From positions 62,001-126,000 of the forward strand of contig JAQWSK010000016.1 in NCBI GenBank assembly GCA_029243245.1: DNA of 64,000 nucleotides. Direction: 5' to 3'. The notes beneath the pieces are model-generated. The model worked only from the letters and a program-made list of their open reading frames with translations, was not told where the DNA came from and searched no databases. Each line of letters begins with the position of its first letter. The stretch's first letter is position 1. The position numbers and the translations under genes are program-made. Positions 54,458 to 63,397 of the stretch are shown here, piece by piece. The DNA comes from Flavobacteriaceae bacterium (GTDB taxonomy: Bacteria; Bacteroidota; Bacteroidia; Flavobacteriales; Flavobacteriaceae).

Positions 54458-54747
54458 TGGGCAGAATAGCAGGCAAGCCAAATAAACTAACGGCTGAAGT
54501 AAAAGAAAAGTTACAAGTACTTGTAGATGATGTAATAGATAAAATAGATATAAGTAAACTAGATGATAACCAAAAAATAAAACTATTACAAATTGGTATT
54601 CAATATATAGTACCACGCTTAAAGCATTCAAGTAATGATGATAATTGGCACGAACAACCATTGTTTCCAACGCACGTAGATATAATAACACGTGATGATA
54701 ATGATGAATGGGCACACGATGTAAGGCCACTAAAACAAGTGAATTAA
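54457..54747 (+). CDS. Phage-like protein, 96 residues (GKPNK type, terminase-small-subunit neighbourhood)
   Basis: The protein opens with GRIAGKPNKLTAEVKEKLQ, the basic GxPNK start seen in small flavobacterial phage or mobile-element proteins, followed by KIKLLQIGIQYIVPRLKH and an acidic C-terminus. No integrase or large terminase is near it. I believe it is a remnant of an integrated element. Its exact role (for instance DNA packaging) cannot be told from sequence. Confidence 0.6.
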   Translation: MGRIAGKPNKLTAEVKEKLQVLVDDVIDKIDISKLDDNQKIKLLQIGIQYIVPRLKHSSNDDNWHEQPLFPTHVDIITRDDNDEWAHDVRPLKQVN

Positions 54748-54752
54748 TAAAG

Positions 54753-54778
54753 ATTCGAACCCTACCCTCTTGAATAAA
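54753..54778 (-). other. tRNA-like 3' fragment, possible attachment-site remnant
   Basis: Read on the minus strand the segment has TCAAGAGG, a few bases, then AGGGTTCGAATC. The tRNA-Arg on the plus strand has TCAAGAGG, then AGGTTTGAATC at the same place (anticodon stem to T-loop). The T-stem partner is missing, so it cannot be a functional tRNA. It is inverted relative to the tRNA gene, so it is not a simple direct att repeat. Confidence 0.4.
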
Positions 54779-54900
54779 AGAAATATATATATTTGCCGGT
54801 AGTAATTAACAAAATTTAATAAAATATGGTGTTAGCCGTGGTGTTAAATAAATTAAATACAAACCAAAAACATTTGTTAAGTACTATAAATAGTAATAAA

Positions 54901-54974
54901 GGCCTCGTAGCATAACTGAATAGTGCACTTGATTACGGCTCAAGAGGTTGCAGGTTTGAATCCTGCCGAGGTCA
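54901..54974 (+). tRNA. tRNA-Arg (anticodon ACG)
   Basis: The cloverleaf can be drawn: acceptor GGCCTCG with CGAGGTC (one G-T pair), D arm with a short 3-4 bp stem, anticodon stem CTTGA/TCAAG around loop TTACGGC (anticodon ACG at 54935-54937), a 5-nt variable loop and T arm GCAGG-TTTGAAT-CCTGC. CCA is not encoded. The D-loop has G-A where most tRNAs have G-G. A TATATTTG box lies 105 bp upstream (54788-54795). Confidence 0.9.
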
Positions 54975-54992
54975 CACATATTTTAAAATATT

Positions 54993-55020
54993 GGGTTGAC
55001 AATAGTCAGCCCTTATTTTA
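54993..55020 (+). terminator. Terminator after tRNA-Arg
   Basis: An 8-bp stem GGGTTGAC/GTCAGCCC (one G-T pair) with an AATA loop, followed by a T-rich tract. It lies 19 bp after the tRNA and runs up to the end of the convergent DUF6090-like gene. Confidence 0.8.
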
Positions 55021-55722
55021 ATTATTTAACTCGCTTTTTGACAATAACAAAGTTTCTTTATAAGAATTTAAAACATCATTTAATAGCCTTTTATACATAT
55101 TTGAATATAATTTTGCCTGAGAAAGTATTCCATAAAAATCATCTGACAAATAAAAGTTTTCATCAAACTTAAAGCTTGTTAAAGATGGGCTTCCATAAAA
55201 ATCGCCCTCTAACAGATTGTAATCAAATCTGATTCTAAACCTAGAATAAGGTAAATTTCTAAACTTTAAATTAAACTCATCAATTTCTTTTGAAGTAGCT
55301 ATATTTCTTTCCTTTTGATGATTATACATTTCAAGAAGATTCATTTTTAAGTCTCTACTGGAAATTAGCTCAAAAGTTCCTGTTGAAATCATTTGATTAA
55401 AAATACCATTCTGAGGGAAAAAAGAAAACCCAACCTCAACGTCAATAAGTTTATTTATCACCTCTTTATCATTCATCAACTTATGATTAGAATCAATATC
55501 ATTTTGAATATCATTTATATAGTCCTCTGATTTGTATAATTGATCCATAAGATCCTCTATTTGATCAATATCTTTAGTTAGGGTTCCTATTAAATCATCA
55601 ATGTATTGTTGTTTTTTTTCAAAATTTGCTTTTTTCTCATTAAGATTTCCTACATAAAAAGAGAGAAATACACTAAAGAAAATAACAAATCCTTCCAGAA
55701 AGTATTTTTTGTATGATTCCAT
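55018..55722 (-). CDS. DUF6090-like membrane-anchored protein
   Basis: The 234-residue protein has one N-terminal helix (EGFVIFFSVFLSFYVGNLNEKK) and a soluble helical domain with YIDDLIGTLTKDIDQIEDLM and the central phrase MISTGTFELISSRDLKMNLLEMY. This is the pattern of the DUF6090 proteins common in Bacteroidota; function unknown. It starts 26 bp after a terminator hairpin that follows the OmpA gene on the same strand. Confidence 0.75.
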   Translation of the reverse strand: MESYKKYFLEGFVIFFSVFLSFYVGNLNEKKANFEKKQQYIDDLIGTLTKDIDQIEDLMDQLYKSEDYINDIQNDIDSNHKLMNDKEVINKLIDVEVGFSFFPQNGIFNQMISTGTFELISSRDLKMNLLEMYNHQKERNIATSKEIDEFNLKFRNLPYSRFRIRFDYNLLEGDFYGSPSLTSFKFDENFYLSDDFYGILSQAKLYSNMYKRLLNDVLNSYKETLLLSKSELNN

Positions 55723-55748
55723 TTAAAAAACTAGCATTAAATTATATT

Positions 55749-55780
55749 AAAAAAAGCTTGAATTTCTTCAAGCTTTTTTT
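55749..55780 (-). terminator. Terminator downstream of the OmpA-family gene
   Basis: A 14-bp perfect stem (55749-55762 with 55767-55780), a 4-nt loop and A/T runs on both sides. It lies 21 bp past the OmpA stop on the minus strand. Confidence 0.9.
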
Positions 55781-55800
55781 AAATAAAATTAGTCTTATAA

Positions 55801-56652
55801 CTACTTTATTATTAAATCAACCCTTCTATTATTAATTCTTCCTTGAGAGGTAGAATTACTCTCAGCAGGCTTATCTTCTCCATAATTTTTGATCATTATG
55901 TTTGAAGAGCTGACACCCATTTCAATTAAAGCTTTTTTAACCATAGATGCCCGATTTGATGATAGGTGCATATTATATTCTGAACTTCCATCACTAGAGG
56001 CATGACCCTCAATACTAATTTTAGCTGAAGGACTTGACTTTAAATAGTTTCCAATCACATTTATTCTATTATTATTACGATAGGATAAAATGAAATTAGA
56101 ATCATTCACTTTAAAATATATTGATGTAGGAGGTGGAGGTGGAATAGAAGAACTTTTCTTTTCTGCTGCTGCTTTAGGTTTTGCTTCTGCAGCTTTCTCC
56201 GGCTCAGAATCTCCTTCTACCGGACATCCCTCATTTTCTATAGAACCTACCTCTTTAGGACACTTATCCTCTTTATCTACCAAACCATCACCATCTGTAT
56301 CTAAAGTTTGTTCTATGATAATTGCTTTTATAGCTTCATCCGTACAATCTAAAAACACCTCAGAAGCAACATCATCACCATTTTCAATTTTAATAGACTT
56401 CTTACCGCATCCTTCCTTTTGGTATGAAATCATTGCGGGAAGTTTCATTGAAGTAGAAACTTTATAAAGACCATTTTTTTTAGTCATGGTTCCCGTCCAA
56501 TAACCCGCTCCTTTCTTACTGATAGGCCTTAGTTGAATTCTGACTTCCTCTAGGGGTGTAAGAGTTTTTTCATCTTTAACAACTCCTTCAACTGTTATCT
56601 GAGAAAATGCATTAAATGACAAAAAACCAATAATAAAATATAAAATTTTCAT
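55801..56652 (-). CDS. OmpA-family protein with a carboxypeptidase-regulatory-like N-terminus
   Basis: The 283-residue protein has a signal peptide (1-17, FIIGFLSFNAFSQ), a beta-sandwich of the regulatory-like type (ITVEGVVKDEKTLTPLEEVRI), one thrombospondin type 3 repeat (DTDGDGLVDKEDKCP), a proline/alanine linker with a proline run, and an OmpA peptidoglycan-binding domain (ISIEGHASSDGSSEYNMHLS, GEDKPAESNSTSQGRINNRR). It probably tethers the outer membrane to peptidoglycan. A terminator follows. Confidence 0.9.
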   Translation of the reverse strand: MKILYFIIGFLSFNAFSQITVEGVVKDEKTLTPLEEVRIQLRPISKKGAGYWTGTMTKKNGLYKVSTSMKLPAMISYQKEGCGKKSIKIENGDDVASEVFLDCTDEAIKAIIIEQTLDTDGDGLVDKEDKCPKEVGSIENEGCPVEGDSEPEKAAEAKPKAAAEKKSSSIPPPPPTSIYFKVNDSNFILSYRNNNRINVIGNYLKSSPSAKISIEGHASSDGSSEYNMHLSSNRASMVKKALIEMGVSSSNIMIKNYGEDKPAESNSTSQGRINNRRVDLIIK

Positions 56653-56862
56653 TAGACATAAATTTTGTTTTCAAGAAATGTAGAAAAATTTGATAAAATG
56701 TGCAATGATTTAAGTCATTTCTTGATTAATTAATTTTAACTCTAAATTAAAATCCCTCAATAAAAATGTGTGTTTATTTGGAATTTTATTAAATATTAGT
56801 GTTCTAAAGTCCATTAAATAGTGTGTAAATTCATAATTTTAAAATATTTTTAAAAACTATTC

Positions 56863-57417
56863 ATGTTAAAAAAAGGATTCTACTTAGTTTTAATTTTCTT
56901 TATAACAATTTCTTGTTTTAATAATAAAATAAAAGAAATAAAAGATTTTAGCTTTGAAAAATTAAAAACTACTCAAACTAGTTCTCAGGTAAACTCAAAC
57001 TACCTAGAAGGTGTAAGTCCAATAGACCTTGAAGTGTTTCTTTTAGAAAAAAATTTTCAAAAAATAAATAATCAAGAAAATTCAGATAAAGATATCTCTC
57101 TAAAACAATTTATTTTTTCAGAAACAGAAGCAAACTATAAAATAGTAATCAATGGTAATGAAAAAATTAAAAAAATTGAGTTTTATTCAAAATCTGAAAC
57201 AAATCCTTTAGGTAGCGCAAAAGTATTTTTTACAAAAGCTTCTAAAATTCCAATTCCTCAAATAGATACTTTAAGAATAAAAAAATGGACAGAACATAAT
57301 ATTAATTTAATAACTGAAAAATTTTCTAAAGCTACAATTTTAGCAAATATTCATTACATAATTGAGCAACTTAGCTCAAGTGAATATAGGCTTACAATAA
57401 AAAAATACCAGGGTTAA
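56863..57417 (+). CDS. Putative lipoprotein, 184 residues
   Basis: The N-terminus has a hydrophobic segment and a lipobox-like ITISC (cysteine near residue 18), so it is probably a lipoprotein. The rest is rich in lysine, asparagine and glutamate, with no recognised domain. It lies 83 bp before an OmpA-family gene on the same strand. The 210-bp gap before it holds a 10-bp inverted repeat (56671-56680, 56716-56725). Confidence 0.72.
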   Translation: MLKKGFYLVLIFFITISCFNNKIKEIKDFSFEKLKTTQTSSQVNSNYLEGVSPIDLEVFLLEKNFQKINNQENSDKDISLKQFIFSETEANYKIVINGNEKIKKIEFYSKSETNPLGSAKVFFTKASKIPIPQIDTLRIKKWTEHNINLITEKFSKATILANIHYIIEQLSSSEYRLTIKKYQG

Positions 57418-57472
57418 TTGCAAAAAAAAGTCTAATTACCTTGTTTGTATTATAATATAGAAGCTTTTTTAG

Positions 57473-57480
57473 TATATTTG
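57473..57480 (+). promoter_or_regulatory. -7 element (TATATTTG) of the large OmpA gene
   Basis: A perfect TAnnTTTG box 20 bp before the ATG. A TTTG at 57444-57447 is 25 bp upstream, a little longer than usual. Confidence 0.6.
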
Positions 57481-57500
57481 AAAATAATTAAACATTTGAA

Positions 57501-58799
57501 ATGAAAAAATATATTACTCTCGCATTAGCTATAGGCGCTTGGATATCTAATTCTAACACTCTAACAGCTCAAAATGCTCAAAATCCATGGGCGATTGGTA
57601 TTGGTGCAAATATTGTAAGCATAGACGATAGCAATGATGGTTCTGGTACTGGAGTTCCTGCTTTAAGTCTTACTCGTTATTTAGGTGGAAGTTTTTCTAT
57701 TGGAGCTCAATATTCTGCTAATAGTATTGATGGATCAGCTGAAGAATATTATACTATCGATGGAATTATAAAATATAACATAGTTAAAGAAGGAAAAGTA
57801 ATTCCTTACCTTTTTGCTGGTTATGGTTTGTCTAGATTTGGCAATGGTCCTGATGAAGATGCAATGTTTCCTTCTAAAGAATCAGCAAGAACAACTGTTG
57901 GTGGAGCTGGTATTAATGTTAGACTAAATGACAAATGGGCTGCTAATCTTAGCACTTCCATGCGAAATGCTTCTGAAAAAGGTTCATCTAATCAATTACA
58001 ACATGTTATTGGTTTAACATATGTTTTTGGAACTGGAGATTCTGACGGAGATGGAGTTTCTGATAAGAAAGATGTTTGTCCAGATGTGCCTGGATTAAAA
58101 GAATTCGAAGGATGTCCTGATACTGATGGTGATGGTATTCCTGATAACAAAGATGCCTGCCCGGAAGAAGCTGGAACAGCTGAAATGAATGGCTGTCCAG
58201 ACACTGATGGTGATGGTATTGCTGATGGAGATGATGCATGTCCAGAAGCTGCTGGTTCTGCAGAAATGGGAGGTTGTCCTGATAGCGATGGTGACACTAT
58301 AGCCGACAAAGACGACGAATGCCCTACGGTAGCTGGAGAAGTTGGCAATAATGGATGTCCTTGGCCTGATACTGATGGTGATGGTGTTCTAGATAAAGAT
58401 GATCTATGTCCAAATGAAGCTGGTGTAGCTGAAAATGGTGGATGTGTAGCCGAACCAACTAAATTAATTGATTTTATTGCTAACAGTGAATCTAAAATAT
58501 ATTTTGGAACCGCAAGTATTAAAATTGGTGAGAGTGGTAAAGAGCTTATAAATAATCTTAAGGCTCTTTTAGATGAATATCCAGATGTTAATATAATTGT
58601 TCAGGGTCATGCTTCTGATGATGGTTCTGAAGATTATAATATGAAAATCTCTCAAAAACGTGCTGATGGAGTTAAAGCTGCTCTAGAAGCTGCTGGTGTT
58701 GACGGAAGTCGAATATCAACTGAGGCTTATGGAGAGTCTAAACCTCTATCCGATAGAAAATCAAGTCGTAGAGTTGAGTTTGATCGTGGAGTAAACTAA
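57501..58799 (+). CDS. OmpA-family outer-membrane protein with thrombospondin type 3 repeats
   Basis: The 432-residue protein has a signal peptide (1 to about 23, ending TAQ), a beta-barrel domain (about 25-175), five thrombospondin type 3 calcium-binding repeats of the DTDGDGIPDNKDACP type (about 177-315), and an OmpA domain (IIVQGHASDDGSEDYNMKIS, YGESKPLSDRKSSRRVEF). This is the typical main OmpA of flavobacteria, bridging the outer membrane and peptidoglycan. The repeats are also visible as DNA repeats at 58036-58440. Confidence 0.93.
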   Translation: MKKYITLALAIGAWISNSNTLTAQNAQNPWAIGIGANIVSIDDSNDGSGTGVPALSLTRYLGGSFSIGAQYSANSIDGSAEEYYTIDGIIKYNIVKEGKVIPYLFAGYGLSRFGNGPDEDAMFPSKESARTTVGGAGINVRLNDKWAANLSTSMRNASEKGSSNQLQHVIGLTYVFGTGDSDGDGVSDKKDVCPDVPGLKEFEGCPDTDGDGIPDNKDACPEEAGTAEMNGCPDTDGDGIADGDDACPEAAGSAEMGGCPDSDGDTIADKDDECPTVAGEVGNNGCPWPDTDGDGVLDKDDLCPNEAGVAENGGCVAEPTKLIDFIANSESKIYFGTASIKIGESGKELINNLKALLDEYPDVNIIVQGHASDDGSEDYNMKISQKRADGVKAALEAAGVDGSRISTEAYGESKPLSDRKSSRRVEFDRGVN

Positions 58800-58826
58800 C
58801 TGCTTTCAAGTAATCAATTTATAAAT

Positions 58827-58858
58827 AAAAAAACCTTCCATATATGGAAGGTTTTTTT
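58827..58858. terminator. Bidirectional terminator between the OmpA and DEAD-box genes
   Basis: A perfect 32-bp palindrome (16-bp arms) with seven A at one end and seven T at the other, placed between two convergent genes. It can stop transcription from both. Confidence 0.93.
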
Positions 58859-58875
58859 ATTTATAAATTCTACCA

Positions 58876-60618
58876 TTAGAATTTTTTATTTCTTTTCTTA
58901 CCAGATTTTTTTTTATTATTTGAAAATTTAAAAGGATTAGGTCTACTCCTTCCCGAATAACTCCCGCCTCTATTTCTAGATTTAGATTTTTTAGCCTTCT
59001 TTGGGTTAAATTTTTCTGTAATAGATACTTCAATATCCCTATTATCTATATTTAAAAATTTAAACCCATCTAAAACTTTTTCTTTTTCTTCAGGACCAGA
59101 TGAAAAGAAAGAAAAGTTTTTCATTACATCAACATGAAAAATCTCATCTCCAGTAAATCCTAAAGTGCCTTTTACAAGATCTTTAAGAGATCTCCAATCA
59201 TAATTATCTCTTTCACCAATATTGATGTGGTAACGAACTTCATCTTTTTTACTCACTCTAGATTTTGAATCATTATTAGAAAAATCTTTTTTTGGTGTAT
59301 CTAAAATTTTAGATTTACCACTATAATAATTGTGAAAACGATCAAGCTCAATAGTTACTAACCTTTTTAAAACATCTTCCTTTGATAAATTATCAAGCTC
59401 ATTAATAAAAGCAGAAAAAAGTTTCTCTGCCGAATCAGAAGGATTAACATCCCTAAGTTTTTTTGCTAAGTGAAATAATTGCGCGTTACAAATTTCATCA
59501 GCATCTGGAATAGTCTTGTGTGTGATTTTTGATTGAATTAGTTTTTCAATAGATCGAATTTTACGATGTTCGCTCTGAGTTACAATAATAATTGAAACTC
59601 CCTTGTTACCAGCTCTACCAGTTCTACCACTTCTATGAGTATAAACTTCACTTTCATCAGATAATTGATAATTAATTACGTGAGTAATATTGTCTACATC
59701 AATTCCTCTTGCTGCTACATCTGTGGCTACTAAAAGTTGAATTTGTTTTTTTCTGAAGGAATTCATTACTGTGTCCCTCTGATTTTGACTTAAGTCACCA
59801 TGAAGTGCCGCAGCATTATAACCAGACTCTATTAGATTTTCTGCTACTTTTTGTGTATCACGTTTTGTTCTACAAAAAATACATCCAAAAATAGTTGGAT
59901 GGGCATCAACTAAACGTTTTAATGCTTCAAAACGTTGACGACCGCTAACTGTATAGCACTCATGAGAAACATTTTTAGCTCCTGCATTTTTACTTCCAAT
60001 AGTGATTTCCTTAGGAGAATTCATAAATTTTTTTGCAATTTTAGCAACAGCTGAAGGCATAGTAGCAGAAAACAACCATGTATTTTTTTCCTTTGGAGCC
60101 TCAGATAAAATAGCTGTTATATCTTCATAAAAGCCCATATTTAGCATTTCATCAGCTTCATCAAGTATGCAGTAATCTATTTTTTTTATATCTACCATCC
60201 TGCGCCTTTGCATATCTTGCATTCTTCCTGGTGTAGCTACGATAATCTGTGCACCTTTTTTTATTTTTTTTGATTGATCTTGAATATTAGCTCCACCATA
60301 AACTGCAACTATATTAACATTTGGTATATACTTTGCATAAGTCTGAATCTCCTTAGTAATCTGAATACAAAGCTCTCTTGTGGGTGACAAAATTAAGCCC
60401 TGGGTATGTTTTGAATTTGAATCTATCTTTTGCAATAATGGCATTCCAAAAGCGGCAGTTTTTCCTGTTCCTGTTTGAGCTAAAGCAACTAAATCAGTTT
60501 CGTTTTTTAGTAATACTGGTATTGACTCTTTCTGAACATCAGTTGGAGTTTGAAAACCTAAATCCTCAACGGCTTGAATCAGATTGGATTCAAGACCCAA
60601 ATCTTTGAATGTGAGCAT
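58876..60618 (-). CDS. DEAD-box ATP-dependent RNA helicase with a DbpA-type RNA-binding domain
   Basis: The 580-residue protein has the Q motif, AQTGTGKTAAFGMPLL, SPTRELCIQI, DEADEMLNMGF, FSATMPS, IFCRTKRDTQ, VATDVAARGIDV and HRSGRTGRAGNKG. Residues about 460-535 form a DbpA-type RNA-binding domain (RYHINIGERDNYDWRSLKDL), followed by a basic tail (GRSRPNPFKFSNNKKK). It belongs with DeaD/CsdA and acts in ribosome assembly or RNA decay. Its promoter is clear; a terminator lies after it. Confidence 0.94.
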   Translation of the reverse strand: MLTFKDLGLESNLIQAVEDLGFQTPTDVQKESIPVLLKNETDLVALAQTGTGKTAAFGMPLLQKIDSNSKHTQGLILSPTRELCIQITKEIQTYAKYIPNVNIVAVYGGANIQDQSKKIKKGAQIIVATPGRMQDMQRRRMVDIKKIDYCILDEADEMLNMGFYEDITAILSEAPKEKNTWLFSATMPSAVAKIAKKFMNSPKEITIGSKNAGAKNVSHECYTVSGRQRFEALKRLVDAHPTIFGCIFCRTKRDTQKVAENLIESGYNAAALHGDLSQNQRDTVMNSFRKKQIQLLVATDVAARGIDVDNITHVINYQLSDESEVYTHRSGRTGRAGNKGVSIIIVTQSEHRKIRSIEKLIQSKITHKTIPDADEICNAQLFHLAKKLRDVNPSDSAEKLFSAFINELDNLSKEDVLKRLVTIELDRFHNYYSGKSKILDTPKKDFSNNDSKSRVSKKDEVRYHINIGERDNYDWRSLKDLVKGTLGFTGDEIFHVDVMKNFSFFSSGPEEKEKVLDGFKFLNIDNRDIEVSITEKFNPKKAKKSKSRNRGGSYSGRSRPNPFKFSNNKKKSGKKRNKKF

Positions 60619-60634
60619 AAAATATTTAAAGGCA

Positions 60635-60664
60635 CAAAAGTAGCCTAATTAATCTTGTCACAAA
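60635..60664 (-). promoter_or_regulatory. Promoter (TTTG, N18, TACTTTTG) of the DEAD-box helicase
   Basis: On the minus strand TTTG (60664-60661), 18 bp and TACTTTTG (60642-60635) match the consensus in sequence and spacing. The ATG (60618) is 16 bp further on, so the leader is very short. Confidence 0.75.
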
Positions 60665-60706
60665 TGATTTTATCTAAATACTTTGTTTAAATTATGCTTC
60701 TAAACT

Positions 60707-61750
60707 TCAATTTGTTAGTAAACTACAAGTTGGATAGGAAAAAGCAGCTGATTGAATTTGCAATGTATACTCGCTAAGCATTTCATCTGGAACACCATCA
60801 CCATCAACATCTACAGTCTCAGTGGATGATAGCGACAATGAACTTGCAGATACACTTACAATATTAATTATTTGTGCGTCTGTCCAATTATTGTCATCTT
60901 CTTCATCAATCACTTCAAATGCTGTAAAATCTCCATTAGCCCATCTCCATTGACCTTCTTGAAATCCAATAGCATTAGAACTACTATAATATGTGAAAAA
61001 CCAAGTTCCATAACTTGTAATTACTACAGTTACATCATTTAACAAAACACAATTTATATCAATTTCTCCAGTGTCGTAATCCACACAATTTTCATAATTT
61101 AAGGAATTTATCCAACCGCAAAGACCTCCTTCAGGAATTTCAACACCATTTAGCGAAGAACTCACCTCTGTAAAACGCCAATTATTAATAAATAAAGCTT
61201 GATTACTACCTTCAGGAGCTTGTGTTTCAGTCATAATTTCAGGTTCTTTATCCGCTTCTAGTTGTTGAGCAGTAGTTGTATCACAATATCCATCGGTCCC
61301 TGATTCAGCTTTAAAAGTAAATGTAATTCCTCCTTGAGTATCAAAAACTATGTTTGTAAAAGTTGCTACAGATCCTGCTTCTGGAATAGAAGCTAAAGGA
61401 AGAACTCCTTGATTAAATAATAAAACTTTTTCAATTGGAACATCATCAGTAGTTGCTTCTCCAAATACGATCTGGTAATCTCCCTGATAATACATAACGT
61501 TTGAAGATCCATCAGTAATATTTAATTTAAGAATATATGTGTTGATGTCTGTAAATTCAAGTGAGCTGATTTGACACGTTGCAAGACTTCTTCCTGAAGA
61601 TGGATTAAAATTCCATTTTCCAATTAGTTTTTTTTCATTTTCAGCTTGAATAGTAATTACTTCTTCAGCAGTTAAATGAGGATCCATTCCTGATTCATTC
61701 TTACTACAGCTAAAAATTAATAGTATAAATATTAAGACTGTTTTTTTCAT
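60707..61750 (-). CDS. Putative lipoprotein, 347 residues, with two repeated beta domains
   Basis: A lipobox (LLIFSCSKN, cysteine near residue 15) marks it as a lipoprotein. Two similar-looking segments begin KLIGKWNFNPSSG and FINNWRFTEVSSS, each with a strand-rich, tyrosine- and aspartate-rich body, suggesting a tandem lipocalin-like pair. A calcium-loop-like DVDGDGVPDEM is seen near the C-terminus. The function is unknown. Confidence 0.75.
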   Translation of the reverse strand: MKKTVLIFILLIFSCSKNESGMDPHLTAEEVITIQAENEKKLIGKWNFNPSSGRSLATCQISSLEFTDINTYILKLNITDGSSNVMYYQGDYQIVFGEATTDDVPIEKVLLFNQGVLPLASIPEAGSVATFTNIVFDTQGGITFTFKAESGTDGYCDTTTAQQLEADKEPEIMTETQAPEGSNQALFINNWRFTEVSSSLNGVEIPEGGLCGWINSLNYENCVDYDTGEIDINCVLLNDVTVVITSYGTWFFTYYSSSNAIGFQEGQWRWANGDFTAFEVIDEEDDNNWTDAQIINIVSVSASSLSLSSTETVDVDGDGVPDEMLSEYTLQIQSAAFSYPTCSLLTN

Positions 61751-61906
61751 GATTAATCAATTTTACTAGTCTTTTTGATTTTATTATATATATAAAAATA
61801 CTAAATTTTTACTATGTTGTTGTTATCGTAACAATTAACACTACTAACAAGACAAAAGGTTTAATATATTTTAAATAATTATATTTAATAATTAAATGCT
61901 TAGAAT

Positions 61907-63397
61907 ATGAAAAAAATATACTTTTTCTGCTTAATTAACTTTTTATCAAGTTATCTATTTGCTCAAGAGAAAAAACTACCAATAGACACTCTTGTAGTTA
62001 CCCAACATAAGACAATTATTAAAGGTCAGGCAATTAACTATGAAGCTCAAACTGGGAGAATTCCCGTCTGGAATGGTGACGGAGAACCAATTGCTAGTTT
62101 ATTTTTTACATACTATAAAAGAACTAACATAGCTAATAACCTAGCTCGCCCATTAATTTTTTCTTTTAATGGAGGTCCAGGTGCGGGTTCATTATGGATG
62201 CACATGGGATATACTGGACCAAAGATTTTAAAGGTTGATGATGAAGGATATCCTATACAACCTTATGGATACAAAACAAACCCATACTCTATTATTGATG
62301 TAGCTGACATTGTTTTTGTTAATCCAGTAAATGTTGGTTATTCAAGAATTATTGAATACCAGGGGAAAAAAGAAAGTGGTAAAACATTCTTTGGTGTAAA
62401 TCAAGATATAGAATATCTGGCTGAATGGATAAGCACTTTTATTTCAAGAAAAAACAGATGGGACTCTCCAAAATATTTAATTGGAGAAAGTTATGGGGGT
62501 GTTAGAGTTATGGGATTATCTCACGAGCTCCAAGATAAACAATGGATTTACTTAAATGGTATTATTATGGTCTCTCCTGCTGATTATCAGGTATATCCAG
62601 GACCTGTTTCATCTGCTATTGACTTTCCGTATTATACAGCTGCATCATGGTATCATAAAAAATTACCTAATGAGTTACAAAAATTGGACTTAGAGGAAAT
62701 TCTTCCTAAATCTGAGAATTTTGCCTTAAACGAATTAATACCAGCTTTATCTAAAGGGGGCTTTATTAGCGATAGTGAAAAGAATTCTATTGCTGAAAAA
62801 ATTTCATATTTCACTGGGCTTGATAAAAATGATATTCTTCAGAATAACATAAACCTATCAACATCTTTTTTTTGGAAGGAACTTCTTAGAGATGAAGGCA
62901 AAACAATTGGAAGATTAGATTCTAGGTATAAAGGAGTAGATAGACAAGACTCGGGAAATAGAGTTGATTACAATGCTGAAATGAGTGCTTGGGATCACGC
63001 ATTTACTCCTGCTATAAATCACTATTTACAAAATGAGTTAAAATTTAAATCTGATGTGAAATATAATACTTGGGGAAGAAATCATCATTCTGTTAGACCT
63101 TGGAATAGAGATAATGTCAGAGTTAGGGATAATTTAAGACAGGCAATGGCTGAAAACCCATTTTTAAAAGTATTTATTCAGTCTGGTTTTTATGATGGTG
63201 CAACAACCTATTTTAGTGCAAAATATACAATGTGGCAGGTTGATCCAAGTGGAAAATTTAAGGATCGCTTTTTCTTTAAAGGTTACAGAAGTGGGCACAT
63301 GATGTACCTTAGAAAAGAAGATTTAGTGGAAGCTAATGATGATTTACGTGAATTTATTATAAACACAACCACTAACGGAGAGCCAGCTAAATACTAA
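61907..63397 (+). CDS. Serine carboxypeptidase-like peptidase (S10 family)
   Basis: The 496-residue protein has a signal peptide (1-19, FFCLINFLSSYLFAQ) and the alpha/beta hydrolase S10 pattern: SFNGGPGAGSLWMHMG (oxyanion region), IGESYGGVR with the nucleophilic serine, QSGFYDGATTYFS with the acid, and YRSGHMMYL with the histidine. It releases C-terminal amino acids from peptides outside the cytosol. Bacterial S10 enzymes are less common than eukaryotic ones. Confidence 0.9.
   Translation: MKKIYFFCLINFLSSYLFAQEKKLPIDTLVVTQHKTIIKGQAINYEAQTGRIPVWNGDGEPIASLFFTYYKRTNIANNLARPLIFSFNGGPGAGSLWMHMGYTGPKILKVDDEGYPIQPYGYKTNPYSIIDVADIVFVNPVNVGYSRIIEYQGKKESGKTFFGVNQDIEYLAEWISTFISRKNRWDSPKYLIGESYGGVRVMGLSHELQDKQWIYLNGIIMVSPADYQVYPGPVSSAIDFPYYTAASWYHKKLPNELQKLDLEEILPKSENFALNELIPALSKGGFISDSEKNSIAEKISYFTGLDKNDILQNNINLSTSFFWKELLRDEGKTIGRLDSRYKGVDRQDSGNRVDYNAEMSAWDHAFTPAINHYLQNELKFKSDVKYNTWGRNHHSVRPWNRDNVRVRDNLRQAMAENPFLKVFIQSGFYDGATTYFSAKYTMWQVDPSGKFKDRFFFKGYRSGHMMYLRKEDLVEANDDLREFIINTTTNGEPAKY

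Noticed and set aside
54437-54730. Minus-strand extension of the 100-residue secreted protein to 198 residues
   Set aside because: The extension is rich in H, L and Y, is the reverse of the phage-like gene, and places a signal peptide in mid-protein. The start at 54436 is far better.
54826-54918. Short plus-strand frame that runs into tRNA-Arg
   Set aside because: About 30 codons, overlaps the tRNA, and no similarity to an integrase end could be recognised.
56671-56725. 10-bp inverted repeat TCAAGAAATG/CATTTCTTGA in the gap before the 184-residue lipoprotein
   Set aside because: The arms are 35 bp apart with no T run and no match at another promoter, so neither a terminator nor an operator can be supported.
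58036-58440. Repeated DNA units that could be taken for a tandem repeat or CRISPR
   Set aside because: They are in frame and encode thrombospondin type 3 calcium repeats; units are imperfect and have no spacer-like unique parts.
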